DNA of 64,000 bases. It comes from Vicia villosa (Eukaryota > Streptophyta > Magnoliopsida > Fabales > Fabaceae). Of this stretch, positions 1-11,188 are shown one piece after another. The stretch's first letter is position 1; each line of letters starts with the position of its first letter. The notes under the pieces were generated by a model. It ran no database searches, was not told where the DNA came from, and saw only the letters and a list, made by a program, of their open reading frames with translations. The stretch spans positions 173,254-237,253 of the forward strand of contig NW_026706246.1 in the NCBI RefSeq assembly GCF_029867415.1. The letters run 5' to 3'. Made by a program: the position numbers and the translations under genes.

Positions 1-117
1 GTGAATTCAAATGGGTTAATAAACTCCATTTAAATCAAAATGAGTTACAACTCCTGTCAAATTTCAAATTTACAAATTTTACAAATCTAAAATGTATGAC
101 AGTATCCCGTCAAAAGA

Positions 118-260
118 TTCAAGAGCAAAAGATAAAATATTTAAAAATTAAACAAATAATTAAAATATGAATATGTTATTAGAGTAATTTCAAGAGCAAA
201 AGATAAAATATTTAAAAATTAAACAAATAATTAAAATATGAATATGTTATTAGAGTAATT
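118..260. repeat. 71-bp tandem duplication
   Basis: Two essentially perfect head-to-tail copies of an AT-rich 71-bp unit. The first begins at 118 and the second at 189, each opening with TTCAAGAGCAAAAGAT and ending in AGAGTAATT. No coding potential is visible in it. Confidence 0.9.
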
Positions 261-2142
261 AGATCTGAATATCTATGGTTATAAAAAAATAAAAATTTAA
301 AACCTATAATAAATAATATATATTTATTCTCATATATTTAAAAAAGTTACATTAAGTAATTTTTATTGGATAGTGTAATAAATATAAGAATCACAAATTT
401 GAAATGCTTTGTTAAATTAATTCTAAAATAAAAAAATTATGAAAATTTCATAATCTGCTTTTTATTCTCATTTATACAAATAATTGTATAAATAATTAAA
501 TTTATTATTTTCATAAAATTATTTTTAACTTATTCTCGTTTATAAAAACAATTGTAGCTTATTCAGTTTATAAAATTGACTATATTAATAAATTTTTATC
601 TTTTATCATTATTTTTTATGATTATCATTTTCCATTAAATTTTCACGACTACTATTTAACATATTTTTATCATGATTATAATTATGAAGTTAATTTAAAA
701 AGATTCCGATAGGTTTTAGTTATTTCATAAGTTTACAAAAATTATAAAATATCAATTGATTTTGTTTTGTTTTATAAACCTTACTATAAAAATCTACATA
801 ATTTCAAAATATATTTTATCTCAAATAACGATCTAATAATTACAAAATAATTTTTATTCTTATATTTTATAATAATAAATTAAATATTTAATCTTTGAAT
901 AAAAAAAGTTATAACTTGTTGTAAAAAAAGTAATGGTAGTTTTTACTTTAGTTCTTATGTTTACTATTTTTTTAAAATATGTGATTTTTATTAATATTTC
1001 ATAAAAATACATGATTTTTAATATATTTTAGTAACTAAATGTTATTTAAACTATCATAATACTTACTTTCAATTTTAAACAAATAAGAAACTCATTTTTT
1101 AAATAAAAAGTTGTTTAAAAATTATAGTAAGCATTATTACATTAAGTTAAAAAGACAACTCTTAAATTACTTTTATATTAAAAATATTTTAAATTTAAAA
1201 ACTAAATTACTCATATGTATTTAAAATTTTGCTAGTACACTTCTCTCATGACATGTGGCCTGCTTTAGTAAAAAAAGTTTACCAAATAAAATAAATTAAT
1301 AATTAAATTTTATATAGGAAAGAGAAAAAAGAAAATATTTTTTATTCTAAAAATATCGAATAATTATAAGTAAATAAATAAATTAAATAATAATTTAACA
1401 CTTATTAGTGTAGATAAAAAATTAATTTAACATTTATTTTTTATATACAACTTAATATATATTTATTAATTTTTTTATAAAATTTCAAAAATTAGGTATA
1501 AATTTACTAATTCAAAAAAACTAAAACTCAACTTTCATATTTAAATAAAATTAAGAAATGAATAAAATTAAGAAATGAATAATATTTATGATGAATTATT
1601 AAATTGAATATTGTAATTATCATCTAAACAAGTTGGGTTCCCACTTTTCATCTCCCTTTCATATTAATTGCATTGAACAACAAAAATTGAATTTTAATAA
1701 TTTTATAATAGATTTTAATTTTAATAGTTATAATATATATATTTGCATTTTTATTGTTTCAAAAATGTTTTATAATTAATAAAGGAAAAATTAAAGTTAA
1801 AGAAAACAAATAATTTTGGGGAAAAAAGTTTTAAGATTTAAAAATAAGAATAAAATAAGTATTGTATAGGTGTGCTAATATACACATCAATCAAAAATCT
1901 AATTATAAACATTTGATATTATAAATAAATTAAATAATTTGGTTATATAAATTATTATGATTACTAATTTCAATAAACATTTTATAAAAGTTGCAAATAC
2001 ATTAGTATCAGAAGAAAAAACACATCAAAATTAGCTCCCAATCTACTAAAATCCAACACTTTCCCATAGATTCAACACTTTCACATATCATATTTATATG
2101 AAATTAACTTAAGAATATCTTCATCCTGGCAAATAAAATAAA
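261..2142. other. AT-rich intergenic DNA, no gene seen
   Basis: Long A/T runs with stops in all frames. I see no gene, RNA gene or recognisable element here. Confidence 0.6.
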
Positions 2143-2397
2143 GATGTCCTTTTATTAGGTGAAAAATATAAAAAATAAATATGATAACACACATCAGAGT
2201 TTAAAAATGTCCTTTTATTATGTGAAAAATATAAAAATAAATATTATGTGAAAAATATAAAAATAAATATGATAACACATCAGACTTTAAAGATGTCCTT
2301 TTATTATGTGAAAAATATAAAAATAAATAAGATAATACTTTAAAGATGTCCTTCTATTATGTGAAAAATATAAAAATAAATAAGATAATGCACATCA
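2143..2397. repeat. Degenerate tandem repeat, about four units of 50-85 bp
   Basis: Successive units start with AAGATGTCCTTTTATTA (2143, about 2206, 2290 and 2343), followed by GTGAAAAATATAAAAATAAAT and usually GATAA plus a CACATCAG tail. One unit contains an internal duplication of the GTGAAAAATATAAAA segment. Variation in unit length suggests replication slippage. Confidence 0.85.
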
Positions 2398-4199
2398 GTC
2401 TTTTCTTGGTTTGTAAAAGAAGTGATATAGATTAGGTTTTGGAGTACAGATTTATATATAATCTCCTGCCTTTTTCATTACTAATCTTAATATTAGATAG
2501 GGAGGAGTAATTCTCTTTCTAAAATTTTAGACTCTCCCTCCTGGCTCTCTCTTCCGCATCAGTTCCTGAGTTAAAGAAGAAAAAAACACAACAAATTAAT
2601 CAGCAACACAATCAATGAAATCCTACAAAAATATCGATTAAGGATGTAACTTATGCAAACAATGTTGATGTGAACGTTTTCTTTTCCCATATCAGAACTA
2701 ACAGGCAAACAAAATATTAATTATGTATGAATCAAAATTGATTGAATGAATAAATAGCTTGTGTTATCAAACGCCTCCAAGCCATGTGACCTTAATAATA
2801 GACTAAAGTGTCGAATCTGTTGCGTTTAATCTGTGGAGCAGAGCAAATCGATTGTGATTAACAAATGAAATAAAAGATGAGAAAATAGATCTATTGATAG
2901 ATCTGAAAGCGTGAGCCATGCCAATGTTTTAAAACTGCAAAAACAAAACATATTTTACACGAACTGCAAGTTAAGATCGAAATTTGCAACAACAAAAAGA
3001 TGGAATGACAAAAAAAACTCCCATCTTGAGGAATTGAAAATGACATGATTTAGTATATATAATGGAATAAAGGTTTAGAAAACTAAAAGGCCAAGGATTT
3101 ATTGCATGGTTCTGTAGTGGAGATTTTACTTTTCCAAAAAAACCTTAATGGTAGACTATCAAATTCCAATGGAAGTGGAGATTTTGCTTTTCCAAAAACC
3201 CTAATGGGAGACCATCGTTTATCGTTTCAAATTAAAAATGGAATAAAAAAATATAAAATGCAACAAATTATTGGGTGCTGCCACATCACCCGTAATAAAT
3301 GTCAAATCAATAATATTTAGTTATTTTGATAAAAATCTTTTCTACCCATGGAATAAGAAAAGTTTTAGTAGTTTTATCAGAGGGCTTATAGTGTAATTTT
3401 CAGGTACTTTTGCTTTTATATATTAATAATAAATAACTTGTCTTCAGAGTTATCAATAACAAACTTTGAAGGCTCACAAGAACAAACCCTATTTTTTATT
3501 CAAAGTTTTAGAAGTGTTTTTCAATCCACTTAAATAATTCCAAATGTTTTTAAAAAATCCTTGTCTTTCTAAAGTTTTTCTATTAATTTTCTAAACATCT
3601 ATTTATTTATTTTGTTCTAAAGTTCTAAAATTGCCTCACTATAATAATAGCAGAGATACATATTTATATATTTACAATTGTTAAAATCCAACAAATCCAT
3701 AACAAAACCCAAAATAAAACCTATTAATTGTTAGAATAAAAATGTTATACATATTTTTTAATATCTTTTATATTAATTTAGACTATTTCTAAATTAGTAT
3801 AAAATATATATCTATATTCTAACATCAATGAACATATTTACAAATCGAAACGATCAAATTCGATATCCACGAACCGCCCGAACTAGATATTTTTGATACT
3901 CTCCGACTTCTTGATTTTTGACAATCTCAAAACATGTTTTCTTTCTCTTCATCAACAAAGATTTTAAGGCATACTTTAACAATTTCACCTTGACTTTAAA
4001 CCGTGTTGATGTCAATTTAACATCAACCACCTTGCTGCTCTCTACCATGTTAAAACTCTAATCAATAATCTTGATCACATTCAAGGCACCATTAAATCTT
4101 CAACCGGCTCACAAGTATGATTCTTCAACCATCGTCGACTCCACGTGCCTTCGAACGCATCCCTAAAGGTCCCTGTTTTTGTATTTTACAACCTTTCAG
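2398..4199. other. Intergenic DNA without a supportable gene
   Basis: Non-coding by inspection. About 3115-3215 carries a partial direct repeat built on GGAGATTTT(A/G)CTTTTCCAAAA, which explains a short open frame there. Nothing else is recognised. Confidence 0.5.
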
Positions 4200-5880
4200 C
4201 CACATTCAAAACACAACATCCAATGTTAGTATAAGCGTGTTTTTTAGATGCTACAATCCCTCTCCTTACCTTATCATGAGTCAAATGATAATCAGAGATC
4301 TCGGTAACCGTTTTCTCACTACTAGTATTCATAGTTGGAAACTCCACCTCAAACTGAATTTTCTCTGTTATAGTTTCTAACAGGTTTATCCCTTGGATTT
4401 TACTGTTCTTCCTCTAAAGAAATTCTCTACCAACCAAGTAAGCTGTTTTGACTCCAGCCCTTCCCCAAAAACTCAGTAACAACTCAGCGGTCAGATGCAA
4501 TTTTATCCCTTATTTTCTACAAAATTTCTTATACATTTTGAAACAGCCTCAAGACTTTCATAATGCCTTGACCTCAAATCCCATAGCTCTTTCTTGTCAT
4601 AAAAACCTCCACTAAATAACGATGAATGAATAACAATATTAGAACATTCTAAAATATATAGACCATATATTTAGATCCTTTAGCCATAATCACTTCATCA
4701 TATGAAATCTTCAACACCCCACATTCCATTCTAGTGCTATAGACTAGATAATAAAACATGATTATGGACAACAAATTTCGCTTGAGTTCTAAAACATACC
4801 ACACGTTGTGAATAAGAAACTCACGATCATCAAACAATTTAAGTCTAACCGTACTAATACCATGAACCTTACGAGCTTTATTATCACCAAGACGGACTAC
4901 TCCACCTTCAAAGTCTCAAAGTATTATATTCTTGGACACATGTGATAAGAGAAACATGAGTTTATAACCCAACTATATTCATTCTCCAAACTCAATACCA
5001 CTAGTGCTTCAGCATTCTCATGATGATCCTCATCTGAGCTAACCGCAACTTGAACAGAATCATCATTTACCTTTCTCCTAGGACAATCTTTCTTGAAGTG
5101 ACTGGTTTTTTGACAATTAAAACATTTTACCTTTAACTTGTTAAATTTCTTTGATTTGGACATCCCTCTACGCTCAGTTCCTACTCTTCAGACACTGATA
5201 TCTTCACGACTATCTCCAGTCTTCAAATCTTCCACTTTTGATTTTTTTTGAATTTTATCGCCATCTAGACTTCATCCAAAGTTATAGTACCTTCATTACC
5301 ATAAAGAAGGGTGTATTTAAAGTGATCAAAGGATCTTTGTAATGAACTAAACATGAGTAAAGCATTGTCGTCATCATCAATATTCTCAAGATCATTAATA
5401 ATCTTGTGAAATTCTGTAAGCTGGTCCACTGTAGATTTGTTCTCCACCATTCATAATAAATATAGTTGTTGTTTTAGACATAACCCGTGAGTCAAAGACT
5501 TGGTCATATACAATTATTCAAGTTTTATCCATATCGAAGCAACAAACGGCTCTCTAGTGACTTCTTTTAGATCTTATCCCCGAGGCACAAGATAATGGCA
5601 CTCTTGACCTTATCCGCCATCTCAATTTTCTCTATTTTACTAAGGCGTGCATACATCGATGCCTTGCCCTTCAAAGCTTCAATATAATTCTCTTGAGTTA
5701 ACATTCCTTGCGTATTCACTTTCCATAACCCAAAATCTTTGTCTCCAGAAAATTCCGCGATCTTCCATTTAGCCATGGTGCTCACTTGTAACAATATCTC
5801 TTTTCCCCACGATGGGTGCCACTTGTTGTGATAATGACAAGGTTCAACTCCAATCAACATTTTTATATGTGGGGACAAAG
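4200..5880 (-). pseudogene. Decayed Tnt1-like Ty1-copia gag-pol relic
   Basis: Reading leftward on the minus strand, several short frames line up with a Ty1-copia polyprotein. An N-terminal gag piece starts with MAKWKIAEFSG near 5776. A second gag piece lies at 5265-5450. At 5076-5120 there is a CCHC zinc knuckle (CFNCQKTSHFKKDC, C-x2-C-x4-H-x4-C). It is followed by a protease-like segment reading WVINSCFSYHMCP, where the catalytic Asp of the usual D-S-G context is Asn. A post-protease segment containing ELKRNLLSI lies at 4649-4837. Around 4200-4330 is a further piece (DYHLTHDKVRRG) resembling the linker before reverse transcriptase. Stops and frameshifts separate the parts, so it is inactive. 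Assignment to the Tnt1-like lineage rests on motif resemblance only. Confidence 0.7.
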
Positions 5881-5906
5881 AACATTAGCAACCAAAATAA
5901 ATGTCC

Positions 5907-6330
5907 TTAAGCCATACTAACCAATAAGCAGATGCGTCGCTGTAGAGGAAACATTTGGTATACTCTGAGATTCGAAGATATGGTCAGCGAGACTGTCGTT
6001 GAAGCAATTTCTGTCGAGATTGTCATCGAGGGAATGGCCGTTGTACCATGACTAGATGCTATGGCTTCGGTTGTAGTCGCAACACCCGTGCTTCCTCCTA
6101 TCGGAGGAGGGGTTTGTTCTGCATTGTTACTAGGAGAGTTAACCATCTTCCTATTGTATTCCCTTTTTGGTATTTGTTCGTTGTTGGCTAATTTTCCGCA
6201 CCTTAATCTCATATAACAATGTTAAACAAATTGATAGTAACGCAAAAGAAAAGAAAACACAAATAAATTTGTGACTTGAAAACTTAGACACGGTCCCACC
6301 GGGTGTGCCAATTTGTTTACCTTGAAATTT
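5907..6330 (-). pseudogene. Retroelement leader with open frame and possible primer-binding site
   Basis: A minus-strand frame at 5907-6212 (101 codons) is rich in Thr and Ser and has no recognised domain. Upstream on the same strand (6300-6320) lies TTGGCACACCCGGTGGGACC, which resembles the leader or primer-binding region after the 5' LTR of some plant retrotransposons. It probably belongs to a different element from the copia relic next to it. The leader assignment is an inference from position and motif. Confidence 0.35.
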
Positions 6331-7119
6331 GGTAAACAAGCGTTAGTCCTCCAAAAACAACTAAGCTCTGGTTACACGCATGATCGACTAGATTAATCCT
6401 AGGACATGGTCTGGTTTCGAGATTTTGAATTTTGCGGGATACATATTCTTTCGATTGTTGTGGTTAATTTGTAAGTAAAAGGGGATGTTTTAAAGGATAA
6501 AGTAAATGCAGGAAAGTAAAGATAAGTAAAGACTTTGACTCAAAAGGTAAAAGGAATTTAAAAGGATTTTGATAAAGTAAAGGTAAAAAAATGATAAAAA
6601 TAGTAAATAAATTAAATGGTGGTGAATCATACGTACATTTCTCAGCACTCGTTTCTCGATTTATGTTGGTACTTTGAGTATTATTGAGTATTTCTACATA
6701 TATGAACACACTAAAATCTAATGCTAAGATCTTAATTTATACTAATTCGACCCTAACGGCCTTTACCTAACGGAGTTCCACGTTCGTCGCTTGCATGCTT
6801 CTCGATCTCTAAGGCCTCCACGCGTCCTTTTCGGATAAGAATGATCATTTGAATTTGAATCTTCTTTCTTTCGAGGCGTCAAACTTAATCAACGAGATCG
6901 TCGAAGCTATTCTTCTTGAAAGCTCCAAAATATTCCAAGTCTTTATCTTTGTTTCGATGATATTTACTTTGATAACACTTAACAAGATAAAAAACCTTTC
7001 AAACACTTGATATTATGAATGATCTTCGTAAGCTTGAATTTGTATCTTTCTTCGAAATTGCATCTTTCTTGAATTTGCATCTTTCTTCGTAAGCTGAAGA
7101 TTAAAGGGATCATGATGGC
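6331..7119. other. Possible LTR remnant, no gene
   Basis: It lies upstream, on the minus strand, of the leader-like motif, so it could be LTR DNA. I could not find a second copy or LTR ends in the window. Near 7035-7090 the phrase CTTTCTTCGAAATTGCATC / CTTTCTTGAATTTGCATC is repeated in tandem. Confidence 0.3.
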
Positions 7120-7295
7120 CAGGTGGTTGAGCTAAAGGAGAGAGTCAGGGACTCCCTTAAAAAAATTTGAATAATGTGTACATGACGTTCGATCAGGCAG
7201 TTGACCAAGCAAAAAAGCTCCGCTTGGACATCTCCATTCCCCGTAAGGATTTGGATATGTTCAAAGTTATTTGGGACGAGACTTTGCAAAGATAA
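7120..7295 (+). pseudogene. Short coding relic, probably retrotransposon gag
   Basis: Two plus-strand frames join across a frameshift near 7170. The first reads QVVELKERVRDSLKKI and then stops. The second runs through TFDQAVDQAKKLRLDISIP to a stop at 7295. The composition looks like coding sequence and resembles gag C-terminal segments of legume retroelements, but I cannot name the family. Confidence 0.35.
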
Positions 7296-8389
7296 AAGTA
7301 TTTATATCATTGTTGGAATTTAATGTTGTTGTATTTACAAATGATCTCACATCGTTGAGTCAGAGATAAAATACGATGAGAAACAAACGGTAATATTAGT
7401 AGTTGAGTAGAAGAGTATATTGTTGACGAATGGTTACTCATGAGAATAAACAATGATGAAATCTACCCCTAAAAAGTTTTCTCGTTAACACCAAAATCTC
7501 AAGTTATTTTTTGTCATTAATTTTTTTGCAACCATACAACTATAAACCTTTGCTTAGAATCATAAAAACTGTTGAATCTGTATTTAAGCACAACGAATCT
7601 TTGTAGATACAATTATATTTGCAATGCAACAATACCTTAATCAAATAGAACTATATCAAAGTTTACTATGTGTTAAATTCTATCTTATTTCTAATGGCTT
7701 TAAGTTTCATCTCAAAACGATGCATGTAGAGGAAATTATGGGCAAATTCATTTTTCCATTTTATTAATTTAGAACATTCACAAATCAACCTAAATTTTCT
7801 CAAATGATTATGTTCATTCCAATCACCTATTTTACAGCCAAGAACTCATAATAAACATATAATAATTCCAACCATCACATTAGCTACTAACCTAGGATTT
7901 TAAAGATGCTAACTTGATAATACAATTCATTATAGTTCTTAATTCTATAACATACAAGTCTAATATTAATGCCTAGACTAACTAGCATCAAAATTTAACT
8001 TAGAGTAGAAGTCTAGAAAATAAAACCCACCTCAATGTGATAAAAGGTTAAATCTTTTAAGATTGGGATGATTGCTCCTTAACTTTTATGATGGTGATAG
8101 TTTTGCAAGGATGATATGAAGATAAGGAATAATCTTCGATTGCTTCTTGAATTGGTCTCAATGATGAGTATTTCTCTTGCATGCAGCTCAAGGAGACATT
8201 TCCTCCATTCTCCCCTCGTGTAATTGCCTTCTACAAAGAGAAACAAATTGCCTTTCTTCCACATGAGTTGGAAAAATAGGGGAGTTTGCCCATATGACCT
8301 TTTTCATACTACTCAAAACAAATCCCAATTAATTGAATAAAAATCATCTGCTGCCATCATTCCAATTAACTAAAAGATAAAAAATAAAT
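7296..8389. other. Intergenic DNA, no gene seen
   Basis: AT-rich and interrupted by stops in all frames. No element ends are recognised. Confidence 0.5.
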
Positions 8390-9080
8390 GGGGATGTCAA
8401 TTTGCATTTGTTAATAGAAATTTCTGTAGAAATTATCTATTTGAAATTTCAAAGTCGGAGATTTGTTCTCTCGTAAGGATAGGGATGGAAGGAAAAGTTC
8501 TTCCGATGACATTTTAGAGCGGGGATCGGGAAAATACCCTCTGTCCCACAGAGATAGTACTCAAATATTCAATCGTAAAAAGTGCATCAATACATACATT
8601 GTATACACCGTTTTCTCTTACTCTCTTCTCAGTTTTCTTTGTCTCCTCCATTCCTCATGTCCTCTATTCTCATCATCATCATAACAACAACCATTCTCAT
8701 TTGTTAATTGTGCTTATGGTAATTACTCTTCTATTTCAATCAGTAACTTATTTTTCATTCAATTAGTAAATTAGTGGCTATGTTTTTGTAACCGGAAGGA
8801 AGTACTTTTGCATTTTTTTTTTTGTTATTGACATAAGATGTGTTTTTATTTTAAAAAAGTAAAGATGCAATTTTTTTTAAAGAAAAAAAAATAATGAAAT
8901 ACTAGTGTTATATTTTTGATCGAAAAGTTTAAAAAAATTTAAAATTCGATCTCCGTGGATCTCCAATTCTCTGTGAAGGTCTATGGGGATGGAGAAAAAT
9001 ATTCCCCTATAGCGGAGACCGGGGACGGAGATGAAAAAAATATCCCCATGCACACATTTCCTGCTCTGTTGACATCTCTA
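8390..9080. mobile_element. hAT-like non-autonomous TIR element (candidate)
   Basis: The left end GGGGATGTCAA and the right end TTGACATCTCTA form short terminal inverted repeats. They are flanked by AAAATAAAT (8381-8389) and AAAATGAAT (9081-9089), a near-perfect target duplication of hAT size. The interior carries repeated CCCCG/GGGGA-rich phrases near both ends (8510-8545 and 8950-9050) and no transposase. Confidence 0.5.
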
Positions 9081-9205
9081 AAAATGAATGGTTATCTACC
9101 GACCGTATATAAATAATTAAACAACAGTGTAAAATCGGTATATATCAATTAAATTCTTATATTCATAATAAGTTAGGTCTAAAACATAATTATTTTGAGA
9201 AAAGA

Positions 9206-9806
9206 TTTCTTGACACCAAAAAGTTACACCTACACCAAATACACACTGTTCACAAATACGTGACAGTGCTTTTATTATTTATTTTAACTTTTTGATATAT
9301 TTTTCTATTTTTCTTTAAATTTATTTTAGTTAATAAAATATTAAAACTTGGTTAATACAACTCTAAGATTTGTTAATATATATTTTGACATAAATTTTTT
9401 AATATGTATACCGTTAAGATTTTGGTTAATAGTTTATATAAAGTTTGTTACTATAGTTTATAACTTGGTTAATGAGTTCTTAAATATTAAAAAAATTAAA
9501 TAGTAAAATAAAGTTGGTTAATAGAGTATAAAAATTAGTTGATACTATGTATGTTATTTGTTAATAAATTAGTGAAAGTGATTAATGAATTATAAGTAAA
9601 ACAATTGATTAATGGGTATATTGTGGTTAATATAATTGTGAAGTTGGTTAATGACACAACCATATATTTGTGTTATAAAATAAGTTTTAAAAATTTTATT
9701 CTTATTAATTTTTTTAAATAATATTATTTTAATAACCGTTCACCGTATAAATACGATGAACAGTGCATACGGTGTCAAATTTAAGTGTCAAAATAGCACA
9801 CTTGAA
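9206..9806. mobile_element. Imperfect inverted-repeat element (candidate)
   Basis: The left sequence CTTGACACC...ACACTGTTCA (about 9206-9252) is partly complementary to the right sequence TGAACAGTGCATAC...GTGTCAA (about 9758-9800). Between them the phrase GGTTAAT recurs irregularly (9350-9650), like a diverged short tandem repeat. No clear target duplication was found. Confidence 0.4.
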
Positions 9807-9880
9807 TTATTTTATTTTTCTTAATAGACAATAAACTCCTAAATTTAAGATATACCTTAATATATTATAAGATATTTTAA

Positions 9881-10576
9881 TCAATGATTTAAAAATCGGA
9901 CTGGAGGTTGAATCGGCGAAATCTCAATTTAAAATTCAATTGGTTCAACCGATTAAACCTACGATCGAACCGTTTATTAAATAAATTAATAATATGAAAC
10001 TAAATTTCATAGATATCTCATACACAATCTAACATTCATTTATTAATAAAATAAAATTTTCAAAAATCTATTACAAACTTAATATAACAAGATTGATGAC
10101 ACACATAATAACCCAACTTAATTTTACTTTTAATTTCAATTATTTAAGAACAATTTGAATAAATTAAAAAATCACCATAAAAAATAAATTAATCCAATTC
10201 AAACCAAAATTAAAATAATTGAATTTAGAAACTTGTATGATTGTAGAAAATATAAAGAATTATTTTTTAATGAATATGGAATGGTTTAAGTTTTGATATT
10301 CACATATTAAATTTTTCAAAAAAAAAAAAAAATTCAATTTGATGCATCTTGTTTAAAAAAAAAAAAAAGTTCAATTTGATGCATCTTGTTAAACAAGATG
10401 TTTTTATAAAACCACCTCCGATTCTTTTGTTCAAACGTTTTGAACGGTTCAATTCACTTTTTTTCTCCGATTTTGACCCACTAAGAATTTTAAAAGGTTG
10501 TCTGGATCGAATTCAGCTCCAATTTTCGGTCCAACCGATTAAACCGGACTTTTCGATCCGATTTTTAAAACATTGA
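9881..10576. mobile_element. MITE-like element with TTTTAA target duplication
   Basis: The termini TCAATGATTTAAAAATCGGA (9881) and the reverse complement of TCCGATTTTTAAAACATTGA (ending 10576) form a TIR. It extends into subterminal CCGATTAAACC motifs on both sides. A perfect 6-bp direct repeat TTTTAA flanks it (9875-9880 and 10577-10582). Inside, a 36-bp A-rich unit ending TTCAATTTGATGCATCTTGTT is duplicated (about 10317-10391). No transposase gene is present. A related fragment lies in a TBL intron at 25123-25192. Confidence 0.7.
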
Positions 10577-11188
10577 TTTTAATTAATTTAAGAGAGAATG
10601 AGTGCTCTATACTTCCCAATTTTATATATTACATTTAATGTAAAAGTGAATATACCAATACATAATAAAAATTATTATTATTTTTCTCTTTTATTTATAA
10701 ATTTTTGTAGGGTGCAAAAATTAATCAACTATGTCAACTAATTTGGGAGAGTATTTTACACAAAAATTGCCACCTCCACCATGAATTTGTTGCTAAGCAA
10801 AAAGACCATTTGTCTTAAATTAGTAACTAGGCCAACCAAATTACAGATATTTATATAGATGACCAATGTCCAATGAATCAATAACAAGTTTAACATTCAT
10901 TTCATATACCAGTTAAGGTTAAGTAAAATATTTAAAGAACATTGTAGTTGAAGTATTGTTGCATCTAAAGATTTCCATAATATTTTTTCAAGTACAATAA
11001 CCATTGAAACAATGACATCAATTAAGTTGTGCTCTTTTAAAACTGTCAAAAACTCCAACATCACCTAAAAAGGAATTAGCCTTCAAATTATATTTAGACT
11101 TGTGTAGTTTTCTAGCATAAGTCTAAACTCAATGACAAATTTTTCAAACAATGAAGAAAAATTGCTAGCAATAGTAAAGTGGTGCATG
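10577..11188. other. 3' flank of HCC1, no other gene seen
   Basis: AT-rich DNA downstream of the HCC1 stop codon. It should include the 3'UTR. I cannot fix a poly(A) site. Confidence 0.5.

Noticed and set aside
3102..3320. 72-codon plus-strand frame
   Set aside because: It spans a short internal duplication, has no domain and no promoter or splice context.
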